Shown piece after piece: positions 34,541 through 43,724 of a stretch of 64,000 bases of DNA. The DNA is taken from assembly GCF_014844055.1 (NCBI RefSeq), contig NZ_CP062167.1, forward strand, positions 635,501-699,500, given 5' to 3'. This DNA is from Aureimonas sp. OT7 (GTDB taxonomy: Bacteria; Pseudomonadota; Alphaproteobacteria; Rhizobiales; Rhizobiaceae). A program made the translations under genes and the position numbers. Within the stretch, counting starts at the first letter, position 1. Each line of letters begins with the position of its first letter. Below the pieces are notes generated by a model. That model saw only the letters and a program-made list of their open reading frames with translations, did no database searches and was not told the origin of the DNA.

Positions 34541-34608
34541 ATTTCTCAAGAAGGAGGCCAGCGGCTACGAGTCGGCGGTAGTCGACGTCCTTAGTGACAG
34601 ATCAGTGT

Positions 34609-35149
34609 TCAGCCGGGATGTACCGTCGCTAAGGGGTTAGATGGCAGCCTTTCCCTGCAGCGGCACAACAGCTGCCCAAGCGCCCGCTCCAGGCCTTCGG
34701 GAATGTCGATGCCAAACTCAGCCAGAAAGCCGCGGATCATGTTCACGAGCTGCGTGCGCTGCTTGACCAGAAGGTTGCGCGCTCGGTGCAGCGACAGATC
34801 GGCCTGCTGGTCGGCGGACTTCAACGCCACGAAGCGCATGGTGGGACGCGTCACCGCCTCGCAGATCGCCTCGGCGTCCACCGCGTCGTTCTTGCCCCGC
34901 TTCACATAGGGCTTTACGTAAGCAGGCGGCATCCGACGAACCTCGTGACCAAGCCGCGTCAGCTCGCGAGCCCAGTGGTGAGAGGTGCCGCAACTTCCAT
35001 CCCGACGACATAAGGTGGCATCTTGGCGAAGAACGGCAGCACCTGTGCTCGCCGAAGCGCCTTGCGGACAATGACCTGACAGAGGCGTCAATCGCATGAA
35101 CGTGGAAAACGCGCATGGCCAGATCGAGGCCGATAATGGCGATCTGCAT
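34609..35149 (-). pseudogene. IS110-family transposase relic
   Basis: Fragments of an IS110 (DEDD/RuvC-like) transposase. The start MQIAIIGLDLAMRVFHVHAID is in one frame; the highly conserved CGTSHHWARELTRLGHEV, PAYVKPYVKRGKNDAVDAEA and TRPTMRFVALKS are in another. At least two frame changes are needed to join them. The protein ends near residue 175 (GIDIPEGLERAL), so the C-terminal transposase domain is missing. It is inactive and marks the edge of the catabolic cluster ending at 34540. Confidence 0.85.
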
Positions 35150-35353
35150 GGCGGATGCCTCCTTGGGCTCGGGTTGCCTGAAGGCAAACCCATCGTAGCA
35201 CTCAGATGCCGGGAGAGGGAGCCATCCACCTCATCTTCTTCTGGGCGATCTTGGCCGGAAGCGGACAATACATGAGGTGGATGTGAGGTAGCGAAGGACC
35301 GATGATCCAAGGGCCATGCTCCGTTCTGGCGACACGGCCTTATTGTTCTGATT

Positions 35354-35740
35354 GTGACAAGGCTAATGGGAATCCTTCTGGGTGCGCTGGCTCTACCGAT
35401 GGTCGAAGCGATCGGTACGCTCGTGACCGGTCGGCTTCCGTCTCTCGACAAGTTCGTGGGTGAACTGGGATCAGCGCTTGGCCTCACGTTAATTGTTGGG
35501 GTTCCGTTCGCCGTTGCGGTGTGAGCGATCCTGGCGTGGATCGTCTTAACGCGGGGCACGGTGAGCTACAGCACCTGCGCGCTCGTGGCATTGCTGGTGC
35601 CCTGCGTTCTTTCGCTTCCGGTTCTGGGCGGCTTGTTTGTCCTAGCCCCGTTCATCGGGCTCGTGGCCGCGTTGATCGCTGTGATCGTGCGGGCGTCGGT
35701 GGTTTGGCTCGCGTTGCGCTTGTGCGGGACAGTGGTATGA
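35354..35740 (+). pseudogene. Small membrane protein ORF with an in-frame TGA
   Basis: A hydrophobic frame of 129 codons interrupted by one TGA at 35522-35524. The first part (RLMGILLGALALP, LTLIVGVPFAVAV) and the second (ALVALLVPCVLSLPVLG, VLAPFIGLVAALIAVIV) together give about four membrane segments. Starts are GTG at 35354 or ATG at 35366, both with weak ribosome sites. I do not recognise the family. It lies between an IS110 relic and a resolvase gene, where decay is common. Confidence 0.4.
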
Positions 35741-35869
35741 TTCTAAACGTCCGGTCAGAACGCGACGACAAACCCTGCTAAGCGTCCGAGAAGGGTCGCG
35801 AGCCGAACGGCAGCTTTCCGCTAATCTTTCGCAGAAGCCGACCGTCACCTTGCTGCCCCTGTGCCGTAG

Positions 35870-36421
35870 TTAGCCTTGAGGCTCACCGAGTATCCGGTAG
35901 ACCTGCATGCGTGAGCAGGACAATTTGTCGGCGATTTGGCTGACCGGCACTTTCGCTGCTGCGAGTTCTAGAACTCTAGCCCTGCTGACTCGCCGCTTCC
36001 CGCCTTGATAGATGCCCTTTGATTTTGCGCGCTCGATGCCTTCGCGCTGCCGTTCCTTGATGAACCGGCGTTCCATCTGAGCGACCATGCCCAGGACGGT
36101 CAGAACCAGATGCCCCATCTCGCCTCGCGTCGAAACGTGTGGGTCGAGTACGGTAAAGAATGCGCCTCGCTGTTCGCACTCATGGATAACGTTTAACACG
36201 TCGCGCGTATCGCGGCCGAGCCGATCTAAACGGGTCACCACCAGCTCATCGTTCGGCCGAAGAAAGTCAATGATCGTGGCGAGCTCTGCGCGCCCTTCAC
36301 GCTTTGATCCGGAAGCCTTCTCGGAGCGGATGATCGAGCATCCCTCGGCAGTGAGCTTCGTCACCTGAAGTTCGAGATCCTGATCGAGCGTGCTTACCCG
36401 TGCGTAGCCTATGCGTGCCAT
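35870..36421 (-). CDS. Serine recombinase (resolvase/invertase family)
   Basis: An intact 183-residue site-specific recombinase. Ser10 in IGYARVSTLDQD is the catalytic nucleophile. The arginine-rich active site TRLDRLGRDTRDV, the E-helix (LTVLGMVAQMERRFIKERQREGI) and a C-terminal HTH (VPVSQIADKLSCSRMQVYRIL) are all present. It would recombine or resolve short crossover sites. No Tn3-type transposase is next to it. An array of inverted repeats at 36476-36533 upstream of the gene is a candidate recombination or autoregulatory site. Confidence 0.93.
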   Translation of the reverse strand: MARIGYARVSTLDQDLELQVTKLTAEGCSIIRSEKASGSKREGRAELATIIDFLRPNDELVVTRLDRLGRDTRDVLNVIHECEQRGAFFTVLDPHVSTRGEMGHLVLTVLGMVAQMERRFIKERQREGIERAKSKGIYQGGKRRVSRARVLELAAAKVPVSQIADKLSCSRMQVYRILGEPQG

Positions 36422-36475
36422 GTGTCACCTCAAGCTTTACGCCTGAGGCTACCAAGTCACAAATAGTCGTCGTCA

Positions 36476-36533
36476 ACCCGGATGTTACGGCCCGAGTGTT
36501 GCGTGGTGTACATCACATCCGGGTATACCGTAA
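36476..36533. repeat. Nested inverted repeats upstream of the serine recombinase
   Basis: Two pairs of inverted arms occur here: ACCCGGATG (36476-36484) with CATCCGGGT (36516-36524), and TTACGG (36485-36490) with CCGTAA (36528-36533). They start 55 bases upstream of the recombinase start codon. The arrangement resembles dimer-binding subsites of a res or inversion site, or an operator for the recombinase. Confidence 0.5.
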
Positions 36534-36895
36534 TGTGTTGACGCTTCAAATATCCACCCATTCAAGACATTAGAAGAGGACCTCGTGTTTACCGAAAGCG
36601 GCCGTCCAGCCGTGTCTGTTAGGGGCGTCATGCTGCAGTTCCCCCCAAAGCAATTTGCTAGGCGCAATTTTTGAAGCTTCGCACCTCGGGAGGAAGCGTT
36701 CCTCGTGGGAGGTGATGAGCCATCGGTCATCAAATAATGCAACAGGCAGAACTACCTCCTGTGGATCGGAGCCAACTGCTCGAAAAATAGGGGCCGGAGA
36801 GCAGGGCCCGAGCGCTTCCAAAGAGTGCGAAATCGAGAGCATTCGCTAAAACTGCGACTTCGATGGATGCCAACTGTCTATGTTGGCTGCTAGAG
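36534..36895. other. Region without a confident gene
   Basis: About 360 bases between the recombinase site and the hydantoinase stop. A minus-strand frame at 36570-36842 (LFDDRWLITSHEERFLPRC) looks protein-like but overlaps other open frames, has no ribosome site and matches nothing I recognise. It may be the tail of a decayed gene. Confidence 0.35.
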
Positions 36896-38326
36896 CTATC
36901 TGCGTGCGACATTGCCTCGTGCCTTCTCGATTGGGGCGCAGATCTTGGACAATCCGCGGGTGCGGTATCGCCCGTATTTGCCACCGACGAGTTCGCCATC
37001 AACGATCATGCACTTGCCGCCGAGGATAACGGTCGTCGGCCAGCCCGTGACTTCCATGCCCTCATAGGGGCTGTAGTCGGCTCCGTCGTGCAGCTCCTTG
37101 TGGCGGATGGTACGCGTTTCGTTTGGGTTCCAGATGGCAATGTCGGCGTCCTTGCCCACTGCGATCGAACCCTTGTTTTCCAGTCCATAGATTTGTGCAT
37201 GGTTGGTTGCAGTGAGCGCAACGAAGCGGGGCAGGTCGATCCGGCCCTTTATGACACCTTCCGAAAAAAAGATCGGTAGCCGCGTCTCGACACCCGGTAT
37301 GCCGTTTGGGATGTGGCGGAAGCTGGACCGCCCCTTCATATTCAGCTTTCCCTGCGAGTCGTCGTAGCGGAACGGGCAGTGGTCGGACGAAAACAGGTCA
37401 AAGAGCCCGGTTTCGATGCCACGCCAGCAATTGGCCTGCTCTGCCGCGTCGCGGGGCGGCGGCGAACACACGAACTTTGCGCCCTCCCAATCCATGCCGT
37501 CCAAATCGTCCGCGGTGAGGGTCAGATATTGGGGGCAGGTCTCGCCGATCACCTTGCGGCCGCGGGCGCGTGCCGCGTGGATCTCTTCAATGGCGGCACC
37601 ATTGGACACGTGGACGATGACGACGGGCACGTCGACCACCTCGGCCAGCGACAGGGCTCGGTGGGTCGCCTCCCGCTCCACGACGACGGGGCGCGTAGTC
37701 GCATGGGCCTTCGGCGCGACGTTTCCGGTCGCTTCGTGCAGGCCGATCAGATAGCGGATCGCGTCCTCGTTCTCGCAATGGACCATGACGAGCGCCCCGG
37801 TTCGGCGCGCGACATCCATGGTTTCGAGGATCTGCGCATCGTTCAGCCGAAGGCCCTCATAGGTCATGAAGACCTTGAAGGAGGAGTAGCCGTCAGCCAC
37901 AAGGGCGGGTAGTTCCTGTCCGAGCACGGCCGGCGATGGGTCGGAGATGATCAGGTGGAACGAGACGTCAGTGTAGCAATTGCCTTCGGCCAAAGCGTGG
38001 TAGTGCGTCAGCGCATCGCGCAGGGACCGACCCTTCTCCTGCAGGCAGAAAGGCATGACCGTCGTGTTGCCGCCGAAGAGCGCGGACAGCGTTCCGCTCT
38101 CGAAGCCGTCCGCCATGACGATACCGTCGCCGGAAGGTTGTGCCAGATGGACATGGCTGTCGATGCCGCCCGGCAGGACCAGGCGGTCCGTGGCATCGAT
38201 AATTTCTGCGGCCTCCGTAAGTCCTTCGCCCACCTGGACGATGCGGCCGTCGCGGATGGCCACGTCCGCCTTGAATACGTCGGATGCGGTGGCGACCGTT
38301 CCGTTGACAATGACCAGATCGAACAT
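36896..38326 (-). CDS. Dihydropyrimidinase / D-hydantoinase-type cyclic amidohydrolase
   Basis: A 476-residue binuclear-metal amidohydrolase. The N-terminal metal motif is GGIDSHVHLAQP, the carboxylated bridging lysine is in SSFKVFMTYEG, further His ligands are in MVHCENED and VIVHVSN, and the distal Asp is in FSSDHCPF. It opens hydantoins, dihydropyrimidines or allantoin-like rings in the cytoplasm. It is the last gene of the minus-strand cluster that also encodes PuuE- and AllA-like enzymes and an oligopeptide-type importer, so a ureide or hydantoin substrate is likely. Confidence 0.9.
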   Translation of the reverse strand: MFDLVIVNGTVATASDVFKADVAIRDGRIVQVGEGLTEAAEIIDATDRLVLPGGIDSHVHLAQPSGDGIVMADGFESGTLSALFGGNTTVMPFCLQEKGRSLRDALTHYHALAEGNCYTDVSFHLIISDPSPAVLGQELPALVADGYSSFKVFMTYEGLRLNDAQILETMDVARRTGALVMVHCENEDAIRYLIGLHEATGNVAPKAHATTRPVVVEREATHRALSLAEVVDVPVVIVHVSNGAAIEEIHAARARGRKVIGETCPQYLTLTADDLDGMDWEGAKFVCSPPPRDAAEQANCWRGIETGLFDLFSSDHCPFRYDDSQGKLNMKGRSSFRHIPNGIPGVETRLPIFFSEGVIKGRIDLPRFVALTATNHAQIYGLENKGSIAVGKDADIAIWNPNETRTIRHKELHDGADYSPYEGMEVTGWPTTVILGGKCMIVDGELVGGKYGRYRTRGLSKICAPIEKARGNVARR

Positions 38327-38343
38327 GGAAATTTCCGCCGAGA

Positions 38344-39099
38344 CTATAGGAGCACGTCGCCGCCATTGGGCGACAGAGACTGACCGATGAAGAAGGACCC
38401 GGCCTCCGACGCGAGCAGCAGCGCGGTCGGTGCTATCTCGTCCACGCGACCGAAACGCCCGATGGGAAGTTGCGCCTTCTTCATCGCTCGCCATTCGTCG
38501 CTCAGCCCCATAAGGATGTGGGTTTCGACAGGGCCAGGGGCGATGGCGTTGACCGTGACGCCCTTGGGCGCCGCCTCATAAGCGAGCGAGCGTGTCAGGC
38601 CGACAATCCCGGCCTTTGCCGCGCAATAATGGGTCAAGCCCGGCGCACCCTTGTAGGCGAGCTGCGAGGCGAAATTGATGATCCGGCCCCAGCCGCGCGC
38701 CGCCATTGCCGGATAGTATTTCTGCGTGACCATGAAGGTGCCGCGAAGGTTGACGCCCATCACCCTATCGTAGTCGTCGAGGGTAATGTCCTCGAAGGCG
38801 ACGTCGCCGCCGATGCCTGCACAGTTGACGAGGATGTCGACATGGCCGAGGGCCTCGCCGCTCCATGCGGCAAGGGCCTCGACGTCGGACGGGCTGGATA
38901 CGTCGCACGTCGTGTGATGGACGGGCGTCCCCTGTTTGACCAGGCGCGCCGCAAGCGCCGTCGCATTCGCGTCGTCGCCATATTGGCAATAGCCAACCTT
39001 CGCGCCCTGCGCTGCGAAGAGTTCGACGATCGCGCCACCGATGCCGCGGCTTCCGCCGGTCACGAGGGCCGTGCGGCCGGTCAGATCGAATTGCTGCAT
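38344..39099 (-). CDS. Short-chain dehydrogenase/reductase (SDR)
   Basis: A 251-residue NAD(P)-dependent oxidoreductase of the classical SDR/FabG-like group. It has VTGGSRGIGGAIV (cofactor loop), NCAGIGGD, the catalytic Ser in NFASQLAYKG and the Tyr-Lys pair in THYCAAKAG. ATG at 39099 follows GGAG at good spacing; ATG at 39117 is also in frame. It sits between the epimerase and hydantoinase genes. Its substrate, an alcohol or ketone in the ureide pathway, is unknown. Confidence 0.92.
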   Translation of the reverse strand: MQQFDLTGRTALVTGGSRGIGGAIVELFAAQGAKVGYCQYGDDANATALAARLVKQGTPVHHTTCDVSSPSDVEALAAWSGEALGHVDILVNCAGIGGDVAFEDITLDDYDRVMGVNLRGTFMVTQKYYPAMAARGWGRIINFASQLAYKGAPGLTHYCAAKAGIVGLTRSLAYEAAPKGVTVNAIAPGPVETHILMGLSDEWRAMKKAQLPIGRFGRVDEIAPTALLLASEAGSFFIGQSLSPNGGDVLL

Positions 39100-39121
39100 G
39101 CTGTTCTCCGTTGTCATGGTG

Positions 39122-40042
39122 TCAGCTACGCCCGAGCCAGTCCGCATAGGCGCTAATTCCGGCCTCCAGCGTCCGCGACGGAACGAAATCGAGGTCCTCG
39201 GCAATGGTGGTGATGTCGAAGCGATGCTGATAGTCGTCGAGCGGGTCGGGGCCGTCGGCCACCGTGATCCGGGCATGCTCAAGCATGCTTGAGACAAGAG
39301 CGGCGATCGCGTCGATCGTCAGGAAGCTGCCGCCGGTCGCGTTATAGACGCTGCGCGGGCAGGACGGTGCATCATGGGCTGCAAGCAGCGCGTCCACGGC
39401 ATCGTCCACATGGATGAACTGCCTGGGAAAGCCGCCGCCATAGGGCAGGCGCGTCGAACGGCCTGCCTGTGCATCCTCGATCATCGTGCGGATGACGCAG
39501 TCGGTCGTGCGGCCGGGGCCATAGACCCAGGACAGCCGGACCGCCACGCCATCAAGCCCGTGCTGTCGGCGGTACCCTGCCAGCAGTTGCTCGCCGGCCA
39601 CCTTCGTAGCGCCGTAGACGCTGGACGGTCGCAGCGGCGCATCCTCCGAAACGGTCGGAGAGCCCGGCTCCGGATCGGGCGTCGGGCCGTAGGCGCTGGT
39701 CGAGGAGCAGAAGACGAAGCGCCGCATGCCCCTGATGCGGGCCAGTTCCAGCATGTTCGCAGTTCCGACGACGTTTGCCTGTACGATGCCGTATGGGTTG
39801 TCGATCAGCACCATGGGGCCTGAAACAGCACCGCAGTGGACGATGGATGTCGCGTTGGCCTTCGCGGCGATGGCATGCAGGCGGTGTATGTCCGCGACAT
39901 CGGCGATATCGACCGGCCGTTGCCCCGGCTTTCGCGACAGGTCTATGCCGACCGCCGCGCGCCCATCGTTCAGCAGCCGCGAAAGTAGGCGCTGGCCGAT
40001 CAGGCCCGACGCGCCGGTGACGAGTATGGTTCCTTCGCTCAC
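39122..40042 (-). CDS. NAD-dependent epimerase/dehydratase (extended SDR)
   Basis: A 306-residue extended SDR. ILVTGASGLIGQRL is the NAD loop, FCSSTSAYG contains the active-site Ser, and SSVYGATKVAGE gives the Tyr-x3-Lys pair. The GTG at 40042 overlaps the ATPase stop by four bases (GTGA), so it is coupled to the transporter. Relatives oxidise or epimerise sugar acids and nucleotide sugars; uronate dehydrogenase-like activity is one possibility. Confidence 0.88.
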   Translation of the reverse strand: MSEGTILVTGASGLIGQRLLSRLLNDGRAAVGIDLSRKPGQRPVDIADVADIHRLHAIAAKANATSIVHCGAVSGPMVLIDNPYGIVQANVVGTANMLELARIRGMRRFVFCSSTSAYGPTPDPEPGSPTVSEDAPLRPSSVYGATKVAGEQLLAGYRRQHGLDGVAVRLSWVYGPGRTTDCVIRTMIEDAQAGRSTRLPYGGGFPRQFIHVDDAVDALLAAHDAPSCPRSVYNATGGSFLTIDAIAALVSSMLEHARITVADGPDPLDDYQHRFDITTIAEDLDFVPSRTLEAGISAYADWLGRS

Positions 40043-41703
40043 GATAGGGCTGCCTCGCCTGGTACTGCCACGCCATGAGCTGCAGCCTCCTGCTCGACGG
40101 CGAGCTCCGCCGAGAGCAGCTTTCGGGTATAGGGATCCTGCGGCCGGCGGAACACGTCGTCGATCGAGCCCGTCTCCACGATGCGTCCCCGGTTCATGAC
40201 CGCGACATCGTGCGCGAGGGAGCGAACCGAATTGAGGTCGTGGGTGATGAAAAGCGCCGACAGGCCGATGCGCGACTGCAGGTCCCGGACGAGATCGATG
40301 ATCTGCGCGCGGACGCGGATGTCGAGCGCCGTGGTGGGCTCGTCGAATATGACGAAGTCCGGCTCCGTTACTAAAGCGCGCGCCATACCGACGCGCTTCT
40401 GCTCGCCGGCGGTCAACTCGTGCGGGAACAGGTCCGCGTAGCGACTCGGCAGGTTCACCAGTTCCAGCACGCGGTGCACCCGTTTCACTCTTTCGGCAGA
40501 AGGGACGCGCTCCAGCATGCGGAGTGGCTCGTCGACGAGGTGCCGCACGCGCCAGCGCGGGTTCAGGGCCACGTAGGGCTCCTGAAACACCATCTGCACC
40601 CGCCTGCGCAGCTTGCGGAAGGAGGCCTCCGGCAGTTGCGTGACATCCTCGCCATCGAAGACGATCTGCCCTGACGTACTTTCCAGAAGCCGCACGAGGC
40701 ACTGGCCGATCGTCGTCTTACCCGATCCGCTTTCCCCCACGAGGGCAAGTGTCTGGCCCCGGCCGATGTCGAAGGAGACATCGTCCACCGCCCGAACCGT
40801 TTCGCCGGGCCGGCTGCCTGGAAAGAGCTTCACCAGCTTGCGGACGGCGAGCAGGGGCGCCTGTTCGCTCCCGGTCCGCCGCATGGCCGGTACCGGACGT
40901 GCCTTGGCGGCCTCCATCAGCTCGCGGCTGTAGGTCGTTCTCGGACCTGCCAAGAAGCCGGTCGTATCGCCCATCTCCTCGATCCGGCCACGGCGCATGA
41001 TCGCCACGCGGTCGCAATAATGCGCGATGATGCCGAGGTCGTGGGTGATGAGCACTACTGAAACGCCGAGCGTGCGGGCACGGTCGACCAGCATGTCCAG
41101 CACTTGGACCGAAACCGTTGCGTCGAGACCGAGCGTCGCATCGTCGGCAAGGATAATCTTGGGTTCGGTGATCAGCGCCATGGCGATGACGACCCGCTGC
41201 GCCATGCCGCCGGACAGCTCGTGCGGATAGGCCCGTGCCCGCTGCTCCGGATCAACGATCCCGACGCTCGCCAGCAATTCGACCGCGCGCCGCCAGGCTT
41301 CACGTACCGGCATGCGCCGATGGCTGCGCAGGACACGCACGACCTGCTTCCCGACCATTTCGACGGGGTCCAGCAAGGCTTTCGCATTGGTGCCGATCAG
41401 AGCGATGTCGCCTCCGCGCATGGCGCGGCGCTCGCGGTCCCCGAACTGGCTGATCGGCTTGCCTCGCAGGAAGACCTCGCCGCTGGTACGGCGAACGCCC
41501 GGAGGCAGGAGATCGATCATGGCGCGCGCCAGGATCGACTTGCCGGCACCCGTTTCCCCGACGACGCCGAGGATTTCGTTGGGCCGCAGCTCGAAGTCCA
41601 GGTCTTGCAGGATCGGCGTCTCGCCCCGGTCCGACATACCGGCGACGCAGAGCCCCTCGATCTTCAGGAGCGCCGGTTCCGTCCGTGCGGTTGCCGGGTT
41701 CAT
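40039..41703 (-). CDS. Fused oligopeptide-type ABC ATPase (DppD-DppF-like)
   Basis: A 554-residue double ATPase. NBD1 has Walker A GETGAGKSI, signature LSGGMAQRVVIAMAL and an altered Walker B IILADDATLGLD, where the catalytic Glu-Pro is Asp-Ala. NBD2 has GESGSGKTT, an altered signature LTAGEQKRVGMARAL, and a normal Walker B FVIFDEPTTALD. Both departures fall in the same composite site (NBD1 Walker with NBD2 signature), suggesting one degenerate and one active ATP site. It overlaps the permease stop and the epimerase start by four bases each. Confidence 0.92.
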   Translation of the reverse strand: MNPATARTEPALLKIEGLCVAGMSDRGETPILQDLDFELRPNEILGVVGETGAGKSILARAMIDLLPPGVRRTSGEVFLRGKPISQFGDRERRAMRGGDIALIGTNAKALLDPVEMVGKQVVRVLRSHRRMPVREAWRRAVELLASVGIVDPEQRARAYPHELSGGMAQRVVIAMALITEPKIILADDATLGLDATVSVQVLDMLVDRARTLGVSVVLITHDLGIIAHYCDRVAIMRRGRIEEMGDTTGFLAGPRTTYSRELMEAAKARPVPAMRRTGSEQAPLLAVRKLVKLFPGSRPGETVRAVDDVSFDIGRGQTLALVGESGSGKTTIGQCLVRLLESTSGQIVFDGEDVTQLPEASFRKLRRRVQMVFQEPYVALNPRWRVRHLVDEPLRMLERVPSAERVKRVHRVLELVNLPSRYADLFPHELTAGEQKRVGMARALVTEPDFVIFDEPTTALDIRVRAQIIDLVRDLQSRIGLSALFITHDLNSVRSLAHDVAVMNRGRIVETGSIDDVFRRPQDPYTRKLLSAELAVEQEAAAHGVAVPGEAALS

Positions 41704-42587
41704 TGGACGTCTCCTACAGGCCGGTCTAGGGGGTGCGGCGCGGCATCGCTTCCGTTGCGGGTGGCCTTGGTGGGATCGAGCAGGTCGCGCACGACATCGC
41801 CCAGGAGAGCAAAGCACAGGACGGCGATGACGATGGCGAGGCCCGGAAACAGGGATACCCACCACACGCCGAGGATCATCTGCTGCGCCCCGGAGGAGAC
41901 CATCAGGCCCCATTCGGGAACGGGCATGCGCACGCCGGCGCCGATGAAGGACAGGCCGGCCGTCAACAGGATCGCCATGCCGATCGAAATCGAGACCTGC
42001 ACCATCGCCGGCATCAGGGCATTGGGCAGGAGATGCCGGAACATGATGTCGAGATCGGTGGCGCCGCTGCACCGTGCCGCGGCAACGAAGGGCCTTTCGC
42101 GCAGCGACAGGACCTCGGCCCGGATCAGGCGGGCGAAGATGGGGATGAACAGGATGGCCAGTACGATCGCGACATTCCAGATCTCCTGTCCCATGACGGA
42201 CACGAGCGCCATGCCGAGCACGAAGATCGGGAAGGCCTGCACGAAGTCGAACAGGCGCATGGCAAGGTTCGAGGGAAGGCCCCGGTAATAGCCGATCAGC
42301 AGGCCGAGCGGGACGCCGACGACAAAGGCCAGGAGAACGGAAGAGACGCTGATCAGGAGGTTGATCCGCGTCGCGTAGATAATCCGCGACAGGATGTCCA
42401 TGCCGTTGATGTCGGTGCCGAACCAATGCTCGGCAGACGGCGGCAGCAGCGAGGCGAGGGGGTCCGCCTGGACTGGATCGTACGGGCTGAGAGCCGGAGC
42501 GAAGATGATCGCCACGATCTGCAGGAGCAGGAGCGACAGGCCGACGATTGCCGCCGGTCGCCGGAGCGGAACGGGAACGATGTTCAT
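41700..42587 (-). CDS. Oligopeptide-type ABC transporter permease (DppC-like)
   Basis: A 295-residue inner-membrane permease. The N-terminal FAPALSPYDPVQADPLASLLPPSAEHWFGTD segment is diagnostic of DppC/OppC proteins, and the EAA region is FVAAARCSGATDLDIMFRHLLP. Four-base overlaps link it to DppB-like (42584) and the fused ATPase (41703). Confidence 0.94.
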   Translation of the reverse strand: MNIVPVPLRRPAAIVGLSLLLLQIVAIIFAPALSPYDPVQADPLASLLPPSAEHWFGTDINGMDILSRIIYATRINLLISVSSVLLAFVVGVPLGLLIGYYRGLPSNLAMRLFDFVQAFPIFVLGMALVSVMGQEIWNVAIVLAILFIPIFARLIRAEVLSLRERPFVAAARCSGATDLDIMFRHLLPNALMPAMVQVSISIGMAILLTAGLSFIGAGVRMPVPEWGLMVSSGAQQMILGVWWVSLFPGLAIVIAVLCFALLGDVVRDLLDPTKATRNGSDAAPHPLDRPVGDVQ

Positions 42588-43630
42588 ACCTTGATCCTCG
42601 GATCGGCGAGTTCGTAGAGGATGTCGACGACGAGATAGACGAGCAGGATGAAGGCCGCAGCGACGAGGATGAAGCCCTGCAGGGCAGGGTAGTCGCTGCT
42701 CATGACCGCCTGCACGGCGTACTGGCCGAGCCCGCCCCAGGAGAAGATGGTCTCCACCAGGACGGCAGCGCCCAGAAGGAAGCCGACGAGGAAGCCGACG
42801 ATGGTGATGATGGGTGGCAGACTGTTGCGCAGGGCCGCCCGCACGATCACCCGTTCGGGTACGCCGCAGGCGCGCGCATGCCGGACGAAGTCGCTGCGCC
42901 ATACGCCGGCGAAGATGCTCTGCGTCATCTTCATCAGGGCCCCGGCATTGACCATTGCGATGGTGACGACCGGCAGTATCAGCCGGCCGGCTGCCGAGCG
43001 GAGGGCCTCCATGTCGCCGGCCAGGACGGCGTCGATCGTGTAGAAGCCGGTTACGTAGGGCGGCGGGCTCAGAAGTGCGTCGATGCGCCCGAAGGGCGGA
43101 GCGGCCCAGCCCAGCATGGTGAAGAACACATAGACGAGGATAAGGCCGATCCAGAAGTCGGGAATGGCCCCTGCCGCAAGTCCATAGACGCGCGACGCGA
43201 TGTCGACCGGGCCGCCGGCCCGCACGACGGATATGATGGCGACGGTCACGCCAATGATGACGGTCAGGATCATCGCGTAGAAGATCAATTCGAGCGTTGC
43301 GGGCGCCCGTTCCATAAGGTCCACCGTCACCGGATTCGACGTGAAGATGGAAATGCCGAGATCGCCGTTGAGGACATTGCCGCAATAGGTGACGAACTGC
43401 GTCCAGATGCTGTCGTTCAGCCCGAGCCTGTCGCGCAACTGCGCCACCGCCTCGGGCGTCGCCATGTTGCCGAGCAGCAGCACGGCCGGATCGCCGGGCA
43501 GGAGCCGGATCAGGAAGAAAGTGACGAACAGGACACCGAACATCTGGGGTATCACCAGCGCCAGCCGCGCCAGGATGATCTGGAGGCTGCGCGGCAAGGA
43601 CTGCCACCCTTTGCGGGCTGCGATTAACAT
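42584..43630 (-). CDS. Oligopeptide-type ABC transporter permease (DppB-like)
   Basis: A 348-residue DppB/OppB-type permease. FFLIRLLPGDPAVLLLG near the N-terminus and the EAA region FVRHARACGVPERVIVRAALRNSLPP identify it. ATG at 43630 follows GGAG. It lies after the binding-protein gene, separated by a hairpin at 43670-43702. Confidence 0.94.
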   Translation of the reverse strand: MLIAARKGWQSLPRSLQIILARLALVIPQMFGVLFVTFFLIRLLPGDPAVLLLGNMATPEAVAQLRDRLGLNDSIWTQFVTYCGNVLNGDLGISIFTSNPVTVDLMERAPATLELIFYAMILTVIIGVTVAIISVVRAGGPVDIASRVYGLAAGAIPDFWIGLILVYVFFTMLGWAAPPFGRIDALLSPPPYVTGFYTIDAVLAGDMEALRSAAGRLILPVVTIAMVNAGALMKMTQSIFAGVWRSDFVRHARACGVPERVIVRAALRNSLPPIITIVGFLVGFLLGAAVLVETIFSWGGLGQYAVQAVMSSDYPALQGFILVAAAFILLVYLVVDILYELADPRIKV

Positions 43631-43669
43631 GAGGATCTCCGCGGTCTGAGCGTCTGCGGGTTGCGAAGG

Positions 43670-43702
43670 AACCCGGCCGGGAACGGGCGTCCCGGCCAGG
43701 TT
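43670..43702 (-). promoter_or_regulatory. Hairpin between binding-protein and DppB-like genes
   Basis: Thirteen-base arms (AACCCGGCCGGGA and TCCCGGCCAGGTT, one mismatch) flank a seven-base loop in the 94-base gap after the binding-protein stop. There is no T-run. Its position matches the other post-binding-protein hairpins in this window. Confidence 0.55.
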
Positions 43703-43724
43703 CGGTACTGGATCGGGATGCGGT

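Noticed and set aside
35870..36533. Complete Tn3-family transposon
   Set aside because: A resolvase-type recombinase is present, but no Tn3 transposase or terminal 38-bp repeats were recognised.
36570..36842. Possible 90-residue minus-strand protein
   Set aside because: Protein-like in part (DDRWLITSHEERF) but without a start signal or recognisable family, so reported only as part of a gene-poor region.
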